This document shows positions 56,401 to 57,158 of a stretch of DNA of 64,000 bases, piece by piece (the first letter of the stretch is position 1; each line of letters starts with the position of its first letter). The position numbers and the translations under genes were made by a program. The notes beneath the pieces are model-generated. The model did no database searches, had not been told where the DNA came from, and was given only the letters and a program-made list of their open reading frames with translations. The stretch is taken from the NCBI GenBank assembly GCA_032622095.1, contig CP136065.1, forward strand, positions 245,335,474 through 245,399,473, read 5' to 3'. This DNA is from Siphonodentalium dalli. Lineage: Eukaryota; Mollusca; Scaphopoda; Gadilida; Siphonodentaliidae.

Positions 56401-57135
56401 GTAACAAAGGAATTAGTAATTCAAAGAGTAAAAGACGAGATGGCCACTGGCGGCCATGTTTATTTGCCGAATGACCCCAAACTGACTCGTTCCCATCTAT
56501 ATATCAATGTCAACAGCTATTACAAATTTAATAATGATGAGACCAACGGTAAGGCCTGTAGCCCATTCTAATGGATATACATTGTTAAATACTGAAAACC
56601 AAGATGGCCGATGGCTGCCATGTTCTTTGGCTGATTCACCCAAAACATATCATTCCCATCTACATGTCAACACCCGAGTTACAAGCTGAATTGTTCTTTT
56701 GGACACAAATTCACAAATTTCCATGTCAAACAAGGGCCGTAACTCTGGTAAAAATTAATGGACAAAACCCGCAGTATGTGGATATCTTTTCCCAAAACCT
56801 GTTCTATCACCATGCCAAAGGACAACAAAATCCAATAATAAATACACACCTGATCAACGCTTGGATCGAGATCTGGATCTTTGCTGTTTTGGAGGGCGTT
56901 GAGGGTGATGTACGAGTTCCAAGTATACTGTCTAAGCTGTTCATGTTCGATGATTGCGACGAGGGCCGATTGTCCGACAAGGAGGTAAGTCTTTGCACAT
57001 TGGTCAAAGTTAAACGGATCGACGTTCTGCATTTTGAGGCAGTATCTGATTTTGTAGCGACCATACGCCAAGGTTCTTATTGGCAGAAGCAGTTCAGATG
57101 TTGTTGATGTCGCTATATGATCCAATTTAACGGAC
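2188..57135 (-). CDS. Polycystin-1/REJ-family protein, partial, 15 exons in window
   Basis: Spliced minus-strand gene. Exons: 56850-57135, 51950-52281, 50035-50222, 48326-48598, 40224-40393, 31262-31397, 26024-26109, 23568-23627, 22481-22606, 18968-19093, 17708-17763, 14882-14992, 12481-12628, 6533-6772, 2188-2415. They total 2566 nt, and every junction keeps phase, giving 855 codons without a stop. Residues 1-416 form a REJ module (PF02010 type), best seen in the INDPPSGGTCTLDP stretch followed by a C-x-G-W motif in exon 4. Residues 417-780 are a linker rich in predicted helices. Residues 780-855 resemble the N-terminal side of the GAIN/GPS region. Family members (PKD1, PKD1-like proteins, PKDREJ, sea urchin REJs) are large membrane proteins with GPS, PLAT and membrane helices further C-terminal, which would lie left of position 2188. 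No start or stop codon lies in the window. Which paralogue this is cannot be told. Confidence 0.88.
2500..2865. repeat. Dispersed repeat (GGGCGACTTGG family)
   Basis: Shares long stretches (ACATCTTCTCCCTAAAAT, GCATATGTC and flanks) with 42640-42800 and 43745-44150. No coding frame. Confidence 0.6.
2866..2953. repeat. Tandem duplication, two ~43-bp units
   Basis: The block TTTTATAGGTTAACCAATAC to CCTGACAAGGT occurs twice in direct succession. It is the start of the dispersed repeat that continues to about 3480. Confidence 0.8.
2954..3480. repeat. Dispersed repeat, first copy
   Basis: Matches 47897-48290 (GTCAGAATGGAGCACTGGC and neighbouring blocks). The second copy is broken by a TTAA-A element. 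The short open frames here are repeat sequence. Confidence 0.7.
3591..4048. mobile_element. Family-D element with hairpin core
   Basis: Inverted ends TGTGACCCGCCATATAAA and TATGGCGGGTCACA. Inside are two hairpin cores and a CTGCAGGGAGCCCC block. A second, inverted copy is at 32888-33347. Confidence 0.8.
4120..4544. mobile_element. TTAA-B element
   Basis: Ends TTAACCCTTTCAGTGCCAGG and CCTGGCACTGAAAGGGTTAA. Inner arm contains GGCCGATCTCATCGGCC. One shortened hairpin core near 4445-4497. Confidence 0.82.
4545..4957. mobile_element. CAAGCCT-family element, left end cut by TTAA-B
   Basis: Begins GTGTCTGACATTTGCAG directly at the neighbouring element and ends TTCAGGCTTG. Two internal hairpins. 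Confidence 0.68.
5052..5320. mobile_element. CAAGCCT-family element, right end cut by TTAA-C
   Basis: Starts CAAGCCTGAGTTTAGTG, with one complete internal hairpin (5090-5170). It is interrupted at 5321 by CTAACCCTTTCATG. Confidence 0.68.
5321..5496. mobile_element. TTAA-C element, shortened
   Basis: Ends CTAACCCTTTCATG and GAAAGGGTTAA; hairpin-core remnants (AGAGAATACATTGG). Confidence 0.62.
5714..5796. repeat. 12-bp microsatellite-like repeat, about 7 units
   Basis: The unit ATGCTATCCATG repeats without interruption, the last unit changed. The surrounding ~500 bp holds nothing else recognisable. Confidence 0.9.
6032..6256. mobile_element. TTAA-B element, short form
   Basis: Ends ACCCTTTGAGTGTCAGGGG and GGCACTCAAAGGGTTAA, with a single intact hairpin core at 6151-6224. 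The left target reads TTTA instead of TTAA. Confidence 0.78.
6533..6772 (-). CDS. REJ gene exon 14 (residues 700-779)
   Basis: Eighty codons, phase 0 both sides. Acceptor TCTCTTACAG, donor GTAAGT. Begins AQRTFQGYGTFMNVMSKLA and includes VVETNHQVVTISKTKS. In polycystin-1 relatives a segment of this kind sits just before the GAIN domain. A TTAA-C element starts about 35 bp upstream of the acceptor. Confidence 0.87.
6807..7077. mobile_element. TTAA-C element next to exon 14
   Basis: Ends TTAACCCTTTCAAGATGG and CAGTCATGAAATAGTTAA with diverged core copies inside. Lies about 35 bp upstream of an acceptor. Confidence 0.78.
7129..7518. mobile_element. TTAA-A element with altered right end
   Basis: Normal left end TTAACCCTTTACCCAACA. 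The right end reads CTGAGTGGGCGGGTTAA in place of TTGGGTAAAGGGTTAA, and the same string lies immediately left of the element. Two hairpin cores. Confidence 0.8.
7632..8045. mobile_element. hAT-like nonautonomous element
   Basis: Inverted ends CAGGGTTCCCACTC and GAGTGGGGACCCTG, 414 bp. Interior rich in repeats of CAAGTACTTTTCAAG type. I see no clean 8-bp duplication, so the class rests on the ends only. Confidence 0.6.
8230..8294. mobile_element. Half copy of fold-back element
   Basis: Only one arm: TTCTGAAAAGCTACCCATAA to GGGCATTACTGTA. Confidence 0.7.
8377..8516. mobile_element. CAAGCCT-family, single-hairpin copy
   Basis: CAAGCCTGGATATA to TATATCCGGACTTG with one central hairpin. Confidence 0.65.
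8517..9663. other. No gene seen
   Basis: Contains a small inverted repeat at about 8797-8862 (ATGACAGGCACCAAATGG with its complement) and an A-run near 9048. No convincing splice-bounded frame on either strand. Confidence 0.5.
9664..9883. mobile_element. Fold-back element, complete
   Basis: TACAGTAATGCCCTAAATAA at left and its complement GGGAATTACTGTA at right. Centre is GGAAAGCTCTCGGCGAGAGC. Confidence 0.85.
9884..10109. mobile_element. TTAA-F element remnant
   Basis: Contains AAATGTTCAGACAATAA, GACCATTCCAGTGTAT and the end GTAAAGAAAGTGTTAA, as in other F copies (31454-32026, 54061-54288, 57159-57347). The left end is lost at the fold-back element. Confidence 0.55.
10306..11666. repeat. 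30-bp tandem array, about 45 units
   Basis: Unit ACCAAGGTCACACCAATATT plus ATAGCCGAGT with variants (GTCATACC, ATAACTGAG). Two units carry the extra bases CCGGTA. Because 30 is a multiple of three, the array is open in frames on both strands (YQGHTNIIAE-like and VTLVLGYNIG-like). It is repeat DNA in the intron between exons 13 and 14, not a gene. Confidence 0.93.
11881..12290. mobile_element. Nonautonomous element with 9-bp target duplication
   Basis: Ends GCTAAAATGGTCACTGTCACC and GGTGACAATGACCATTTCAGC are inverted, flanked by AAAACTATG at 11872-11880 and 12291-12299. The interior repeats GTTGGGTACCCAGCTTTT in both orientations. A 9-bp duplication points to Mutator-like elements; 8 bp (hAT) cannot be fully excluded. 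Confidence 0.78.
12481..12628 (-). CDS. REJ gene exon 13 (residues 651-699)
   Basis: Acceptor ATATATGTTAG, donor GTGAGT. One base in, phase 0 out. Peptide KFVIRAMERTLLSCESVEEE and onward to VMGNNLALP is acidic and helical. It is clearly coding in composition and lies between exon 12 and the GAIN-proximal exons. Confidence 0.83.
12810..13156. mobile_element. CAAGCCT-family element
   Basis: CAAGCCTGAGCATAGCGGG to ATCTCAGGCTTG. The left hairpin has lost its outer half. Confidence 0.66.
13157..13753. other. Repeat-like DNA, no gene
   Basis: CAGGCCCAAATAATAGTGCAG occurs twice near 13250 and 13302, with related AATAAACGTGCA blocks at 13290, 13584 and 13640. These are degenerate copies of one short repeat. 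Confidence 0.5.
13754..14007. mobile_element. CAAGCCT-family element, complete
   Basis: CAAGCCTTGAAATAGGG to CACTATTTCAAGGCTTG with two hairpins. It lies inside a larger inverted repeat: CAAAATAAGTAAAATATATC near 13710 and its complement near 14270. Confidence 0.78.
14009..14187. repeat. Left arm of long inverted repeat
   Basis: Reverse complement of about 18541-18725 (GAGATCATGTGGTCGGATAT and its surroundings), about 90 percent identical by eye. Exons 11 and 12 lie between the arms. Confidence 0.8.
14882..14992 (-). CDS. REJ gene exon 12 (residues 614-649)
   Basis: Acceptor CTATCTTACAG. One base in and two bases out, 36 whole codons. Reads VGAINYFTQNLFPVTTKDY then RLRISKTFIDKLGHIMD. The chosen donor GTGGGT gives CA that joins G of exon 13 to make Gln. 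A GTGTCT four bases on is an alternative but breaks phase with exon 13. Composition and open frame look coding. Confidence 0.65.
14993..16837. other. Unassigned low-repeat region with fragmentary minus-strand frames
   Basis: Few of the common repeats occur here. Minus-strand frames around 15660-15960 (SRFLAAFKVMDTAASDFSVG, then NILHIVGLEMISLIETM) and 15458-15649 (VSQTALNFEKFRENHYENS) look protein-like but are in different frames. A hydrophobic frame lies at 16112-16342. I recognise no family. Possibilities are a decayed gene, an old transposon body, or an alternative exon of the REJ gene. Confidence 0.35.
16838..16902. mobile_element. Right end of a TTAA-B element
   Basis: GGGCCGATTTTACAGACCG to GGCACTGAAAGGGTTAA only. 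It continues into sequence that is the reverse complement of 20779-20866. Confidence 0.72.
16903..16989. repeat. Arm of inverted duplication with 20779-20865
   Basis: TTAAGCAAAAACCAATTGC and CAGCTTATGATTAAATTATA are found reversed at 20779-20865, together with the adjoining TTAA-B and CAAGCCT elements. Confidence 0.78.
16990..17196. mobile_element. CAAGCCT-family element
   Basis: CAAGCCTTGAAATAGGGTG to CCCTATTTCAAGGCTTG. The first hairpin is shortened near 17060. Confidence 0.78.
17250..17357. mobile_element. Half copy of fold-back element
   Basis: TACAGTAATGCTCTAATTAA to GGAAAGCTCTCACTC; the second arm is missing. Confidence 0.72.
17413..17666. mobile_element. CAAGCCT-family element, complete
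   Basis: CAAGCCTTGAAATAGGGTG to CCCTATTTCAAGGCTTG with two intact hairpins. It ends about 40 bp from the donor of exon 11. Confidence 0.8.
17708..17763 (-). CDS. REJ gene exon 11, short, phase-supported
   Basis: A candidate 56-nt exon. It enters at phase 0 after GACAG and leaves two bases before GTAAGA, which is exactly the phase change needed between exons 10 and 12. It reads VLTVQSHSIPSQDKDCYT. The acceptor is the third AG in a short stretch, so an earlier AG or another frame (GVDSAITLNTF) is possible. The exon is inferred from phase and a good donor rather than from recognisable homology. Confidence 0.5.
17764..18540. other. No further feature seen
   Basis: Intron sequence between exons 10 and 11. 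I see neither the common repeats nor a supported frame. Confidence 0.5.
18541..18725. repeat. Right arm of long inverted repeat
   Basis: Reverse complement of 14009-14187. Continues into GTTCAGTGGGCAAGATAAC, which also recurs reversed at 14300-14335. Confidence 0.8.
18968..19093 (-). CDS. REJ gene exon 10 (residues 553-594)
   Basis: Acceptor is a long T tract ending TTTACAG; donor GTAAGT. Forty-two codons, phase 0 both sides, open throughout. Begins EDTTTAMINSLHGLEEL and ends AGLNCYTNLQS. It is the same length and phase as exon 9, consistent with repeated helical units. A ~24-bp partial copy of the donor and last exon bases lies 45-50 bp downstream, near 18917-18941. Confidence 0.83.
19458..19941. 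mobile_element. Dispersed element AGCAACCAC, copy 1
   Basis: Starts AGCAACCACCAAGG. Near its right end is TGTGTGGTTGCT, the inverted start. Highly similar to 48687-49182 (AATGACGTCATATA, ACTTCCGGTTAACAACCG). Non-coding nonautonomous DNA element. Confidence 0.72.
19993..20255. repeat. ~68-bp tandem repeat, about 4 units
   Basis: Unit contains GTTACCCATAATGAGTGA, ACACGAATGAAC and GGACAGCTAGACGGACTGAG. The fourth unit is shortened at its start. Confidence 0.88.
20433..20778. mobile_element. CAAGCCT-family element
   Basis: CAAGCCTGCAAATAGCGTG to TATTTGCAGGCTTG. The second hairpin is deleted near 20760. Confidence 0.75.
20779..20865. repeat. Arm of inverted duplication with 16903-16989
   Basis: Complement of the 16.9-kb arm; contains AGAACTGGCATTATAATTTA. 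Confidence 0.78.
20866..21245. mobile_element. TTAA-B element
   Basis: TTAACCCTTTCAGTGCCAGG to GGCACTGAAAGGGTTAA with one half hairpin core near 21165-21197. Confidence 0.82.
21246..21850. other. Intron with partial relation to 46920-47280
   Basis: Blocks such as CAGGCACTATGCC, AAAACATCATCTGAACTA and GTGTTTCACATCA recur around 46925-47285, so this is an old dispersed repeat. No gene seen. Confidence 0.5.
21851..22140. repeat. Degenerate AT-rich tandem repeat
   Basis: Seven or eight imperfect copies of TTTCTTACATTCTTTAACAA with TTTTATCAT. This is the same A/T linker found between the hairpin cores of TTAA-A elements, here expanded. Confidence 0.78.
22150..22276. mobile_element. TTAA-C right half with hairpin core
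   Basis: Core CAGTGCATTCTCATATATATG to GAGAATGCATTGGCACAGGG, then TTCAGGAAGCACC and CAGTCATGAGGGGGTGAA. The left arm is replaced by the AT-rich array. Confidence 0.7.
22481..22606 (-). CDS. REJ gene exon 9 (residues 511-552)
   Basis: Forty-two codons, phase 0 both sides. Acceptor CACATTTCAG, donor GTACTA. Peptide IRSSLAKDLALQPATTKQNI continues to ADALVEKNDECGLTCQ. It reads as amphipathic helix, as expected of the spacer between REJ and GAIN. The acceptor plus the first ~14 exon bases is repeated about three more times in a ~70-bp tandem unit just upstream (22599-22850). Confidence 0.84.
22599..22850. repeat. ~70-bp tandem repeat over the exon 9 acceptor
   Basis: About four units, each with AGTGAAGATCGAATCTGAAA and TTATTGTTCTTTG. 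The leftmost unit contains the real 3' splice site and the first exon bases. Confidence 0.82.
22851..23567. other. Intron, no feature seen
   Basis: Between exons 8 and 9; no recognised repeat or frame. Confidence 0.5.
23568..23627 (-). CDS. REJ gene exon 8 (residues 491-510)
   Basis: A 60-nt exon with acceptor TTCTTTTCAG and donor GTGAGT, phase 0 on both sides. Reads TFTDLTKLADYNTKRTAHLV. It is too short to recognise alone. It is supported by strong splice sites and by fitting the phase of its neighbours. Confidence 0.78.
23863..23969. mobile_element. Half copy of fold-back element
   Basis: TACAGTAATGCCCTAAATAA to GTCGAAAAGCTCTTA. Confidence 0.72.
24465..24632. mobile_element. Small hairpin element
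   Basis: Inverted arms TATACACAATGTGT and ACATTGTGTATATA enclose a second pair, TATCGCGACTCAGCTAGTTT and its complement. Seen once in this window. Confidence 0.65.
24659..25141. mobile_element. Family-E element with hairpin core
   Basis: Inverted ends GGAATTTACAAAACTAGTCC and GGACGAGTTTTGTAAATTCC. Interior is the same as family D (two hairpin cores, CTGCAGGGAGCTCCC block), although the ends differ. Confidence 0.8.
25575..25974. mobile_element. TTAA-A element
   Basis: TTAACCCTTTACCCAACAG to TGTTGGGTAAAGGGTTAA, two cores. The TTAA-F end CCCTTTCTATACTAAAT follows at once, leading to the donor of exon 7. Confidence 0.85.
26024..26109 (-). CDS. REJ gene exon 7 (residues 463-490)
   Basis: A short exon with acceptor ATTTCAG. 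Two bases join T of exon 6 to give Ser, then TCGLMNEASIMQHQEF follows, ending CNAYNQ before donor GTTAGT. Its last ~62 nt and donor recur in diverged form at about 29033-29093, on the other side of the 64-bp tandem array. Confidence 0.82.
26172..26399. mobile_element. CAAGCCT-family element, right part replaced by array
   Basis: Begins CAAGCCTGCAAATAGCGTG. The first hairpin is intact; the sequence passes into the 64-bp array after ATCTTCTGCA. Confidence 0.72.
26400..28383. repeat. 64-bp tandem array, about 31 units
   Basis: Unit AAGAGGAATGACAATCTTCC, GGATTCCACTGATGCTTAG, AAACAATATGCTTGGCAGAC, GCCCC. A shortened unit (CCCTAAGAGTAACTGATGC) occurs twice, 428 bp apart, so blocks of units were duplicated together. 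The frames of about 61 codons in it are repeat artefacts. Lies in the intron between exons 6 and 7. Confidence 0.93.
28384..29032. other. Unassigned; ends in a TATCT-rich tail
   Basis: Ends ACCATTAAAACGTATCTTAT followed by more TCTTA units, as at the 3' end of some retroposons. No coding frame supports this. Confidence 0.35.
29033..29093 (-). pseudogene. Partial copy of exon 7 with its donor
   Basis: CACTCGGATCCCTTTCAAAT and TGCTGCATGATTGATT match the exon 7 end at about 26021-26085 with several substitutions. The copy lacks the exon start and acceptor. Confidence 0.78.
29094..29180. mobile_element. TTAA-C core fragment
   Basis: CTCCCCATAGGGAGCCTCAC to GCTTATATATGTGAGGC, including CCTTGACCTTGTAAGCCAGT as in other C copies. 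Both ends missing. Confidence 0.6.
29285..29527. mobile_element. TTAA-B element, short form
   Basis: TTAACCCTTTGAGTGCCAGG to CTGGCACTCAAAGGGTTAA with one hairpin core (29336-29402) and a run of more than 20 T. Confidence 0.82.
29889..30360. mobile_element. CAAGCCT-family variant element
   Basis: Ends TGTCAGGCACCTGACTTTAG and AAACTCAGACTTTGTCAGG. Two internal hairpins near 29930-30015 and 30230-30325. Confidence 0.68.
30361..30793. other. Intron, no feature seen
   Basis: Contains short open frames without splice support. GATTGAGTACCTTTAA occurs twice near 30752 and 30782, perhaps left by the neighbouring insertion. Confidence 0.45.
30794..31228. mobile_element. TTAA-B element, full length
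   Basis: TTAACCCTTTCAGTGCCAGG to GGCACTGAAAGGGTTAA, one hairpin core near 30845-30915. Ends 33 bp from the donor of exon 6. Confidence 0.85.
31262..31397 (-). CDS. REJ gene exon 6 (residues 417-461)
   Basis: Good acceptor (T-rich tract ending TTTTCAG) and donor (GTGAGT). Phase 0 in, one base out. The peptide begins VTVTPTTTDFDISDL and contains GILNRLEIESSQ. It links the REJ module to the following helical segment. A 435-bp TTAA-B element ends 33 bp past the donor, and a TTAA-F element starts about 57 bp upstream of the acceptor. Confidence 0.85.
31454..32026. mobile_element. TTAA-F element interrupted by TTAA-A
   Basis: Outer ends TTAACCCTTTCTATTCTAAA and the decayed ACACAAAGGATTAA; AAATGTTCAGATAATAAGC inside. 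A TTAA-A element at 31583-31961 splits it. Confidence 0.75.
31583..31961. mobile_element. TTAA-A element nested in TTAA-F
   Basis: TTAACCCTTTACCCAACAG to TTGTTGGGTAAAGGGTTAA with two hairpin cores. Confidence 0.86.
32027..32637. other. Intron, no feature seen
   Basis: No known repeat and no supported frame. Confidence 0.5.
32638..32786. mobile_element. Fold-back element, centre deleted
   Basis: TACAATAATGCCCTAAATAA to GATTATTTAGGGCAT. The left arm is shortened. Confidence 0.78.
32888..33347. mobile_element. Family-D element, inverted copy
   Basis: TGTGACCCGCCATATCAAA to TATGGCGGATCACA. Interior is the reverse complement of the 3591-4048 copy. Confidence 0.8.
33703..38504. repeat. 56-57-bp C-rich tandem array, about 85 units
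   Basis: Unit AGTAGAATCCTATATGTAAT, CACACAAAACACATGTTTAC, CCCACCCCCACCCCCC, with unit-length change from the C runs. Some units carry AATAACAC or ATCATATATG, and these variants recur every ~282 and ~733 bp. The array lies in the intron between exons 5 and 6, so the transcribed strand is G-rich. Frames such as RILYVITQNTCLPHPHPPS are artefacts. Confidence 0.95.
38596..38676. mobile_element. TTAA-B element, 81-bp remnant
   Basis: TTAACCCTTTCAATAAAT to GGACTTGGCACTGAAAGGGTTAA, nearly all interior lost. It lies about 90 bp beyond the end of the C-rich array. Confidence 0.7.
38677..39271. other. Intron, no feature seen
   Basis: No recognised repeat; short open frames on both strands without splice or homology support. 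Confidence 0.45.
39272..39702. mobile_element. TTAA-A element
   Basis: TTAACCCTTTACCCAACAAAA to TGTTGGGTAAAGGGTTAA. Two hairpin cores separated by an expanded T-rich linker. Confidence 0.86.
39751..40120. mobile_element. Terminal inverted repeat element, ~370 bp
   Basis: Left arm GAGGCTAATGGGGTCGTTGG and TATACATAAATGCACACCAG. Right arm is the complement with an extra copy of GTGCATTTATGTATA. Seen once. Confidence 0.68.
40224..40393 (-). CDS. REJ gene exon 5 (residues 361-416)
   Basis: Acceptor CAATTACAG. Two bases (CT) join G of exon 4 to give Ala, then KKKNDRQTKFRMLFDQ. It contains LTLPPGSLYDSYKVEVFM and a following hydrophobic strand, the usual C-terminal REJ pattern (L-P-x-G, then V-x-V). 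The donor is the least certain of the set. I use GTAACT after ATC; GTTATC six bases earlier would keep the same phase and remove two residues. Confidence 0.83.
40490..41639. repeat. Dispersed repeat with 347-bp tandem duplication
   Basis: Units 40567-40913 and 40914-41260 are almost identical (CATATGAAGTTTGGTGACAA, AAGATGGCCACTGGCAGCC). Continues past the hAT insertion at 41640 to about 42560. A related copy is at 55890-56690. Short frames reading KSKMATGSHVF are repeat sequence. Confidence 0.8.
41640..42326. mobile_element. hAT nonautonomous element with 8-bp target duplication
   Basis: Ends TAGTGATGAAGC and GCTCATCACTA are inverted. GATAATGT flanks both sides exactly (41632-41639 and 42327-42334). 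687 bp, AT-rich, no transposase frame. It contains AATCGGAATCGG blocks near both ends. Confidence 0.88.
42640..42800. repeat. Dispersed repeat (GGGCGACTTG family), short copy
   Basis: GGGACCAGCCTAGAGGGCGA through GGGCTATTGTATTGCAAAAT; matches 2500-2865. Confidence 0.6.
42801..42953. mobile_element. CAAGCCT-family, single-hairpin copy
   Basis: CAAGCCTTGAAATAGTGTG to GACACACTATTTCA. A neat hairpin of about 70-base arms. Confidence 0.78.
42954..43744. other. Intron, no feature seen
   Basis: AT-rich with A runs near 43610-43700; no frame supported. Confidence 0.5.
43745..44150. repeat. Dispersed repeat (GGGCGACTTG family), long copy
   Basis: The start GACCAGCCTAGAGGGCGACT is present about three times in tandem. 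Then TCTCCCTATTTTTGTTCAAG and TTATTGGATCATAGAAAG follow, as in 2500-2865. Confidence 0.65.
44480..45695. mobile_element. hAT element, 1.2 kb, 8-bp target duplication
   Basis: Ends CAGGGTTATCAAAGTACCG and TACCTATTGACAACCCTG, flanked by GACGGAAC at 44472-44479 and 45696-45703. Sub-terminal GGTACCGGT-type repeats at both ends. The uninserted sequence is seen at about 51463-51500. Carries only the beginning of a transposase, so it is nonautonomous. Confidence 0.92.
44950..45266 (-). pseudogene. hAT transposase N-terminus, BED-finger remnant, frameshifted
   Basis: Starts MASRKSSHVWDYFIP in one frame and continues in another as ARCAEYSTVIARSKGSTTG then MKKHLSTKHK. This is the usual BED layout (aromatic W, Cys, H-x-x-x-x-H). 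A segment KRESLLELLGKLAAVD follows, typical of the linker after the BED finger in hAT transposases. The second Cys of the finger is replaced by Tyr, and the frame is broken near 45200. The catalytic and dimerisation domains are absent. Confidence 0.75.
45782..46215. mobile_element. CAAGCCT-family element
   Basis: CAAGTCTGAGTTTAGAGTG to AAACTCAGGCTTG. Two hairpins with GGCCTCATCTTC and TTGAGACC between them. Confidence 0.72.
46225..46770. mobile_element. Rearranged CAAGCCT-family copies
   Basis: Half-hairpins TAGCAGGCTAGCATCACTAA near 46225 and TAGCGGGCTAGCATCACTAA near 46402, then a complete right hairpin ending GCTATTTGCAATCTTG. Confidence 0.65.
46850..46893. repeat. Partial copy of the exon 4 donor-side intron
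   Basis: AATAATCTCAATCTCACTAG and the following bases match 48285-48325, stopping at the AC that marks the real exon border. A fold-back element end (CAGTAATGCCCTAA) follows. Confidence 0.7.
47284..47460. mobile_element. Fold-back element, outer left end lost
   Basis: AACCACAGCAGAATTATGGG to its complement and GATTATTTAGGACATTGC. Confidence 0.75.
47496..47896. mobile_element. TTAA-A element with an identifiable empty site
   Basis: TTAACCCTTTACCCAACAAA to TGTTGGGTAAAGGGTTAA, inserted between CCAATACAG and GTGGTTGCCTGACAAGG. Those flanks are contiguous, separated by GTAA, in the related repeat at about 2880-2950. Confidence 0.92.
47897..48290. repeat. Dispersed repeat, second copy
   Basis: Matches 2925-3490; an ACTGGCTGACGGACCATACA block is duplicated. 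Ends about 35 bp before exon 4. Confidence 0.7.
48326..48598 (-). CDS. REJ gene exon 4, REJ core (residues 270-359)
   Basis: Acceptor TATTTTTCAG, entry with two bases that complete Glu. Donor GTATGT after a single G. The peptide starts SCQSSSVIFS and carries the most diagnostic piece of the module: MTINDPPSGGTCTLDP, then the CSGW motif about 20 residues later, then GYEL at the exon end. The N-D-P-P-x-G-G-x-C pattern is characteristic of REJ domains of polycystin-1 proteins and PKDREJ. Confidence 0.92.
48687..49182. mobile_element. Dispersed element AGCAACCAC, copy 2
   Basis: AGCAACCACCAGGTGG to GTGTGGTTGCTCCACTACG. Flank TATAGCAACC fits TA-type insertion, but left flanks differ between copies, as expected of separate insertions. 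Confidence 0.72.
49340..49722. mobile_element. TTAA-C element
   Basis: TTAACTGTTTCATGAGGGG to CCCGTCATGAAAGAGTTAA. Two diverged hairpin cores and an A-rich linker. Confidence 0.78.
49781..49852 (-). pseudogene. Partial copy of exon 3 with its donor
   Basis: ACTCTCTAGTAGTGGTAC and TATGCCTTCATTGT match the exon 3 end at 50030-50098 with about ten changes. The exon start is missing; the copy ends where the fold-back element begins. Confidence 0.82.
49856..50004. mobile_element. Fold-back element between exon 3 and its partial copy
   Basis: TACAGTAATGCTCTAAGTAA to TTACTTAGAGCATTACTGTA. Part of the left arm is deleted. Confidence 0.85.
50035..50222 (-). CDS. REJ gene exon 3 (residues 207-268)
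   Basis: Acceptor TTATCTTCCAG. One base completes the Glu codon, then PGFGMPWRRGQDYNF follows. The exon ends ESDVACQ plus one base before GTTTGT. It continues the REJ module and includes the Y-x-W segment KWTMKAYD. A diverged partial copy of its last ~64 nt, including the donor, lies at about 49781-49852. A fold-back element (49856-50004) sits between the copy and the real exon. Confidence 0.88.
50223..51032. other. Intron, no feature seen
   Basis: Short open frames on both strands without splice support or recognisable family. Confidence 0.45.
51033..51434. mobile_element. TTAA-B element, left end lost
   Basis: Begins inside the arm (TTTTTGTATCAACCTATATA), one hairpin core at 51057-51129, ends GGCACTGAAAGGGTTAA. 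Confidence 0.75.
51435..51554. repeat. Dispersed repeat carrying the hAT empty site
   Basis: GAGGCGTCTTGCTAAATT and ATTTCCATATCTCTGGCCAA match the two flanks of the 44480-45695 insertion. Confidence 0.78.
51555..51929. mobile_element. CAAGCCT-family element
   Basis: CAAGCCTGAGTTCAGAGTG to AAACTCAGACTTG; the second hairpin is mostly deleted. Ends 20 bp from the donor of exon 2. Confidence 0.74.
51950..52281 (-). CDS. REJ gene exon 2 (residues 96-205)
   Basis: Acceptor TTTGACAG, phase 0 entry at KIDKFTWNCSCKTD. Donor GTAAGT, leaving two bases (GA) that join A of the next exon to give Glu. The 110 codons include a W-x-C-x-C pair typical of the REJ core and a run of alternating hydrophobic positions (CTMYLTIHKG). 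A CAAGCCT-family repeat ends 20 bp past the donor. A PIF/Harbinger-like element begins about 40 bp upstream of the acceptor. Confidence 0.88.
52322..53343. mobile_element. PIF/Harbinger-like element with TTA duplication
   Basis: Inverted ends GGCCAAAGCGAAAAATAGG and CCTATTTTTCGCTTTGGCC, extended by TTTCCACTCCC. TTA on both sides. 1022 bp; interior has frames of up to about 80 codons (52882-53124 minus, 52921-53169 plus) that I do not recognise as transposase. Class from TSD length and sequence only. Confidence 0.75.
53344..53865. other. No gene; short TATTGGCC repeats
   Basis: CTTATTGGCC-type units recur about five times at 53736-53815, and ATTGGCC also near 53365-53400. Confidence 0.5.
53866..54053. 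mobile_element. Fold-back element, complete
   Basis: TACAGTAATGCTCTAATTAA to TTAATTAGAGCATTACTGTA. Confidence 0.85.
54061..54288. mobile_element. TTAA-F element, degenerate
   Basis: Contains CATTGACGAGTCTTTACC, AAAAGTTCAGATAATAAG and CAGTATAGAGAGGGTTATAA. Confidence 0.6.
54305..54446. mobile_element. Small inverted-repeat element
   Basis: Arms GGTTAACGTTATTGCACGAG and GAGTGCAATAACGTTAAC, with ACACA(A/G)TGTGT-like ends. Seen once. Confidence 0.65.
54778..55007. mobile_element. TTAA-C element
   Basis: TTAACACTTTCATGACTGG to CCCGTCATGAAAGGGTTTA, with degenerate core copies. Confidence 0.72.
55350..55499. mobile_element. TTAA-C element, right part
   Basis: Starts at AGAATGCACTGGCTTACAAG; ends CTCCAGTCATGGAAAGATTAA. 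Left end absent. Confidence 0.65.
55500..56690. repeat. Dispersed repeat related to 40490-42560
   Basis: Repeats of ATGAAGTTTGGTGACGATCG, AAGATGGC(T/C)GCTGG and CATGCAAAGAGTAAAAT, all diverged. Short frames here follow the repeat. Confidence 0.68.
56850..57135 (-). CDS. REJ gene exon 1 of window (residues 1-95)
   Basis: Enters in phase with one base completing a codon and leaves at a codon boundary (CAG followed by GTGTGT). The acceptor is a T/A-rich tract ending CACTAG. The peptide contains LLLPIRTLAYGRYKIRYCL and ends near ALQNSKDPD. This is the usual N-terminal REJ pattern: a strand-turn-strand with aromatic residues, then a D/S-x-D-P-D segment. A TTAA element begins 23 bp upstream of the acceptor. 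No upstream exon was found between here and the right end of the window. Confidence 0.85.
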
Positions 57136-57158
57136 CTAGTGAATTAAAATTAAAGATG

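Noticed and set aside
56604-57107. Plus-strand 167-codon frame opposite exon 1
   Set aside because: It overlaps the well-supported minus exon and a dispersed repeat, and resembles no known protein; antisense shadow.
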